Below are positions 24,357-26,888 of a stretch of DNA of 26,888 bases, piece by piece. The stretch covers positions 1-26,888 of the forward strand of contig CAZIQY010000032.1 of the NCBI GenBank assembly GCA_964541605.1. The letters are read 5' to 3'. Below the pieces are notes generated by a model. The model was not told where the DNA came from, searched no databases, and was given only the letters and a program-made list of their open reading frames with translations. Both the position numbers and the translations under genes were made by a program. The stretch is from CAZIQY01 sp964541605. GTDB taxonomy: Bacteria; Desulfobacterota; Syntrophia; Syntrophales; UBA2185. Positions within the stretch are counted from its first letter, which is position 1; each line of letters starts with the position of its first letter.

Positions 24357-24568
24357 TCCCACAAAGTGATTATAATAAATTACACCACAGGACAACACTT
24401 TACGAAATTGATTGTTTGAAGAATACATATCAGAATATTCAGTATGTGGATTATAATGATGATGATAAGAGTTTATTCAATTTTCGCGACTACCTGGTAG
24501 ATAATAAGATATATCAAATAATACCCGATACAATATTGGACGTATTGCGAAGAAAAGTCTGTGAGTAA
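24353..24568 (+). CDS. 3' part of the frameshifted adhesin-E-like protein
   Basis: This frame has no start of its own and picks up where the 339-residue ORF stops. It encodes 71 residues that complete the adhesin-E-like domain: LYEIDCLKNTYQNI, then YVDYNDDDKSLF, and the ending IIPDTILDVLRRKVCE, which fit the family pattern of LYEINC, a YD-type turn, then a final hydrophobic helix and VC. The join lies at A-AAA-AAC (24347-24353): one missing A in the run, or -1 ribosomal slippage there, would fuse the parts. The two conserved cysteines of the domain are in this part. Confidence 0.6.
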   Translation: MIPQSDYNKLHHRTTLYEIDCLKNTYQNIQYVDYNDDDKSLFNFRDYLVDNKIYQIIPDTILDVLRRKVCE

Positions 24569-24720
24569 TGGAATTAATTGGGGACAGCAGGAACATAGGG
24601 CAGCCGTTGACATCGGACAAATTGAAAAAAAGATTCCCCAACATCACTCCAACCGACCCGGAATACGCAGTGCAAATAGCACGCTCAGTGGCCGGGCGGA
24701 TGACCTTTAACTTTGGCTGA
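24568..24720 (+). CDS. 50-codon orphan ORF
   Basis: ATG 24568 overlaps the TAA that ends the adhesin-E-like frame (TAATG), which would suit translational coupling. The product starts MELIGDSRN and has the charged stretch LTSDKLKKRFPNITPTDPEY. I do not recognise it; it may be the tail of a lost gene. There is no clear ribosome binding site. Its end overlaps the alternative TTG start of the next gene. Confidence 0.25.
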   Translation: MELIGDSRNIGQPLTSDKLKKRFPNITPTDPEYAVQIARSVAGRMTFNFG

Positions 24721-24727
24721 CGATAAG

Positions 24728-25600
24728 ATGGACGCAAAACGAATTGAAAAATGGCTTAAAGATATTAATGGGTGGCTGAATCCACCCGGTTGTGAGTCTT
24801 CGTTTGTTTCTCTCCCAGGCCATAATAATGGTTGCTGCACAGTGGGAATTGTTCATGAGCATCGGTTTGCTTTTTATTTCTGGGGTCTTTACTCGCTTGA
24901 AAAAAAATTTTCACCGGTTTTGATCACTATTGACGCACATGATGATGTAGGTGTGCCGGGTGAGGTTGTTCCAGATGATTTGGAAAATCTTCACATTCAA
25001 AACAGGTTGGAACTTGGGCTTTTCGCTTGGCTTCGACTTCGCAGCTTGAATGACGGACACATTCTACCTGCCCTTTATCTCGATTTCTTCTCAGATGTTT
25101 ATGTATTGTTAAATGGCAGAGAGGATTCTGCTGCATTCAAGACTCTTCGCACTGCACAGCAACAAATGGATCGTAATGGTTGTATGCACACGGTCAAGTT
25201 CTATCAGGATTCGGGAAAGCTATTAAATGATCTTCCGTCGGATTGCCCAGTATTCCTCGATATTGATCTTGACTACTTTTCGGTATCCAACCCGCAAGCT
25301 GGGTCGGTTCTTGGATCTGAGAATCTCGTAAGCGATGAAGAGATAAAATCCACGCTATCTATTGATGGGCCCTTGCTTGGGCAACTTTTTGACAGAATAG
25401 TTGGGCTAACCATAGCACTGGAGCCAGAATATTGTGGCGGATTAGTTAATTCACTTCATGCCTTGGATATCTTGAATCAGGAGCTTTTTGAAGGTACCCT
25501 CTGTACAAATGCTTGCAAATGGAAAAAATCAGCCAACCTCTATATGGCCTTCGGTTGTCAAGAAAAAAACCTCTCCTATAGATCGGAAAGAGAGCAATAA
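24728..25600 (+). CDS. arginase-fold (UPF0489-like) putative metalloprotein
   Basis: The 290-residue soluble protein shows, in order, IVHEHRF (His43, His45), LITIDAHDDVG (Asp69, His71, Asp73), FLDIDLDYFSVSNP (Asp178, Asp180, Asp182) and a late EPEYCGG (232-238). These match the manganese-binding blocks of the arginase/ureohydrolase fold (DxHxD and SxDxDxxDP types) and the UPF0489 family, whose activity is unknown. Agmatinase- or deacetylase-like hydrolysis is possible, but the substrate is not predicted. I start it at ATG 24728; an in-frame TTG at 24713 would add five residues, and neither has a strong ribosome binding site. It stands alone between orphan ORFs and the insertion sequence. Confidence 0.7.
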   Translation: MDAKRIEKWLKDINGWLNPPGCESSFVSLPGHNNGCCTVGIVHEHRFAFYFWGLYSLEKKFSPVLITIDAHDDVGVPGEVVPDDLENLHIQNRLELGLFAWLRLRSLNDGHILPALYLDFFSDVYVLLNGREDSAAFKTLRTAQQQMDRNGCMHTVKFYQDSGKLLNDLPSDCPVFLDIDLDYFSVSNPQAGSVLGSENLVSDEEIKSTLSIDGPLLGQLFDRIVGLTIALEPEYCGGLVNSLHALDILNQELFEGTLCTNACKWKKSANLYMAFGCQEKNLSYRSEREQ

Positions 25601-26061
25601 AAGAGATAGTATCCGTCCAAAAAGAATGAAGCCTTGACAAACGACCCTATGGTTCGGGCTTGCGTCTTCCGTCGCGAGAGTCAGTACGCGAAACGCGTCT
25701 GCACCAAACATCTATAGAGATTGACCGAATAGCCAAAGACGTTCTTTGACAATCAGTTTGCTGCCATTCGACAGCTTCAGAATATATTTCGGTACCCTTA
25801 TCCCGGCGCAGTCAAAGTAAAGCGGCTTGGATCAGAGATCCATCCAGTTAGGGTGTCACTCGGGCAAGGGGCAGAGCACGGATATCGTCTGGTCAAGCAT
25901 CATTTATAAATGGGAAAAAGGATGCCACCAATCAAAACCATGAGCTTAGAGGCATTTGGTCCATTCTTTAAAGCAGTCAAGCTGCAAGCAGTAAATAAAG
26001 AGAATCAGGTCCGCCTATAGAATCTCAGTTAGACGACAAGCTGACATCCTTAATCCCAAGA
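25601..26061. other. gene-poor spacer between the UPF0489-like gene and the IS110 transposase
   Basis: No complete gene is visible in these 461 bp. On the minus strand 25831-25712 is an open frame of 40 codons without a start codon (YFDCAGIRVPKYILKLSNGS and then LIVKERLWLF), which may be a gene remnant. Two copies of AAGCAGT (near 25972-25995) lie close together. Part of this stretch, next to 26061, is probably the 3' non-coding end of the insertion sequence; its boundary cannot be set from one copy. Confidence 0.4.
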
Positions 26062-26888
26062 TTATTGGCTGAAAAATTTATCCATATTAAAAGCCTCTTT
26101 GTTTTTGAGAATAAAATAAACTGCTCTGCCGATTTTGTGGGTGAAAATTCCCAGAGCTTTGCCCTTGTTGTATTTTCGTTCGAGTTTTGCCACATATTGT
26201 TTGGCTTTCTCGGATTCCCTGAGCATGAGGATCGCCGCCTCATTGCAGGCCCATTTCAGATGGTGGTTTCCGATTTTGCCGTTTGATTTACCGGCCCATT
26301 TGCCGTCGGATTCTTTGATTGGTTTAATCAACCGGGCATAGGAAGAGAAATCCTGGACAGAGGGGAACCGTTTAATATCTTGAATTTCGTAAAGCATGAC
26401 AAGGGCCAGGATCAGGCCTACACCGGGAATCGACCGGAGTAAGTACAGAGTGTGATAATCGTGCTGTTCAGCGGTTTTCTCAATATGCCATTCAAGCTTA
26501 TTGAGGATCTGGTTAAGCGATGCGATCACGGCAAGATCCACCTCGACGCTTTTGCGGACTTCGGGATTCTCGAACTTCTCCGCCACACCGTCATGATTGT
26601 ATTTACGCGCGAGCCGTTTGGTAAAGCCCGGCAGATTGTATTGTGTCTTGGTGTTCTGGATATGGGAAACCAATTCACCGCATCGGCGCATGAGATACAT
26701 CCGCCGTCTTAATAGATCCCTGGTCGCACGCCACTCGGCCGGATACGGATATGCTGTCGGGAAATTGCCACCTTTAAGCAATAAGGCAATTTTATAAGAG
26801 TCAATTTTATCATTTTTAGTCTTTCCTCCGTGGATTGTTTCCGGTCGTGATAAATTGAGCCAAAAATGGTCGTTAGAAAGTGAGCCAC
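26062..26888 (-). CDS. IS110-family transposase, N-terminus beyond the window edge
   Basis: The frame runs from the window end to TAA at 26062 and has no start inside the window, so the gene is partial. It begins inside the DEDD (RuvC-like) domain, with IHGGKTKNDKIDSYKIALLL holding the last acidic residues (the KTxxxD-type motif). The C-terminal Tnp IS116/IS110/IS902 domain has YLLRSIPGVGLILALVMLYE, the SYARLIKPIKESDGK region and NHHLKWACNEAAIL. An internal TTG at 26781 is unlikely to be the start because the family pattern continues upstream. IS110 elements move as circles, lack terminal inverted repeats and use a bridge RNA read from a non-coding end. No mutation is seen in the part present. 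Confidence 0.9.
   Translation of the reverse strand, partial: GSLSNDHFWLNLSRPETIHGGKTKNDKIDSYKIALLLKGGNFPTAYPYPAEWRATRDLLRRRMYLMRRCGELVSHIQNTKTQYNLPGFTKRLARKYNHDGVAEKFENPEVRKSVEVDLAVIASLNQILNKLEWHIEKTAEQHDYHTLYLLRSIPGVGLILALVMLYEIQDIKRFPSVQDFSSYARLIKPIKESDGKWAGKSNGKIGNHHLKWACNEAAILMLRESEKAKQYVAKLERKYNKGKALGIFTHKIGRAVYFILKNKEAFNMDKFFSQ

Noticed and set aside
25742..25909. Plus-strand frame ending KHHL in the spacer before the transposase
   Set aside because: It has no start codon and an in-frame stop just upstream; the opposite strand reads more like a protein remnant, and neither is a gene.
1..26888. CRISPR arrays, tRNA or rRNA genes
   Set aside because: No regularly spaced repeats, no cloverleaf with a TTCGANTC arm and no rRNA-like conserved blocks were seen by eye; a covariance-model scan would settle this.

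Overview
The window looks like the chromosome of a Gram-negative bacterium of the Desulfobacterota (old Deltaproteobacteria), perhaps near Syntrophus. That placement is an inference from gene content (LolA, MoaC, a Fis-type regulator, a glycogen synthase/phosphorylase fusion) and GC-moderate housekeeping DNA; no rRNA or other marker gene was seen. The left 21.8 kb is a well-packed housekeeping and storage-sugar region. The right 5 kb (about 21.8-26.9 kb) is accessory DNA with a solitary integron-type cassette, AT-rich orphan genes, a frameshifted gene and part of an insertion sequence.

Region 1 (1-8.3 kb, minus strand). Reading leftward from a good promoter at 8300-8328: moaC (molybdenum cofactor), a three-helix membrane protein, a small Fis-type DNA-binding protein, a left-handed beta-helix acyltransferase-like protein, a 1256-residue GlmS-like amidotransferase/double-SIS protein of unusual build, and pyrG (CTP synthase) ending in a strong hairpin. 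The beta-helix protein and the GlmS-like protein lie 30 bp apart and together resemble a variant amino-sugar or sugar-nucleotide branch.

Region 2 (8.5-12.2 kb, plus strand). A YifB/ComM-type AAA+ ATPase, a branched-chain amino acid aminotransferase, an intergenic stretch with DnaA-box-like and TTGTTGATAA repeats, then a LolA-like periplasmic lipoprotein carrier.

Region 3 (12.2-21.8 kb, plus strand). An alpha-glucan (glycogen) locus: amylo-1,6-glucosidase (debranching enzyme, ATGA-overlapped with lolA), a GT4 glucosyltransferase, a GH57 amylase-type hydrolase, a GT3 glycogen synthase fused to a GT35 alpha-glucan phosphorylase, and an SGNH hydrolase. Together these could build (GT3, GT4), trim or rearrange (GH57, debranching enzyme) and phosphorolyse (GT35) a storage glucan. 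The fusion gene is broken by a one-base deletion near 19162.

Region 4 (21.8-26.9 kb). A 52-codon ORF whose Shine-Dalgarno sequence sits in a hairpin is followed by a 739-bp integron-like gene cassette. The cassette has a core GTTAGGC at its 5' edge and a foldable attC at its 3' edge, and encodes a 218-residue protein with a HEPN-like RNxxxxH motif. No integrase is visible. Removing the cassette would put the 52-codon ORF 23 nt upstream of a 79-residue gene, so the cassette appears to have split a two-gene unit. Then come an exported CsgG-like/surface-adhesin-E-like protein interrupted at an A-AAA-AAC heptamer, a 50-codon orphan ORF, an arginase-fold (UPF0489-like) protein, about 460 bp of gene-poor DNA, and an IS110-family transposase cut off by the window edge.
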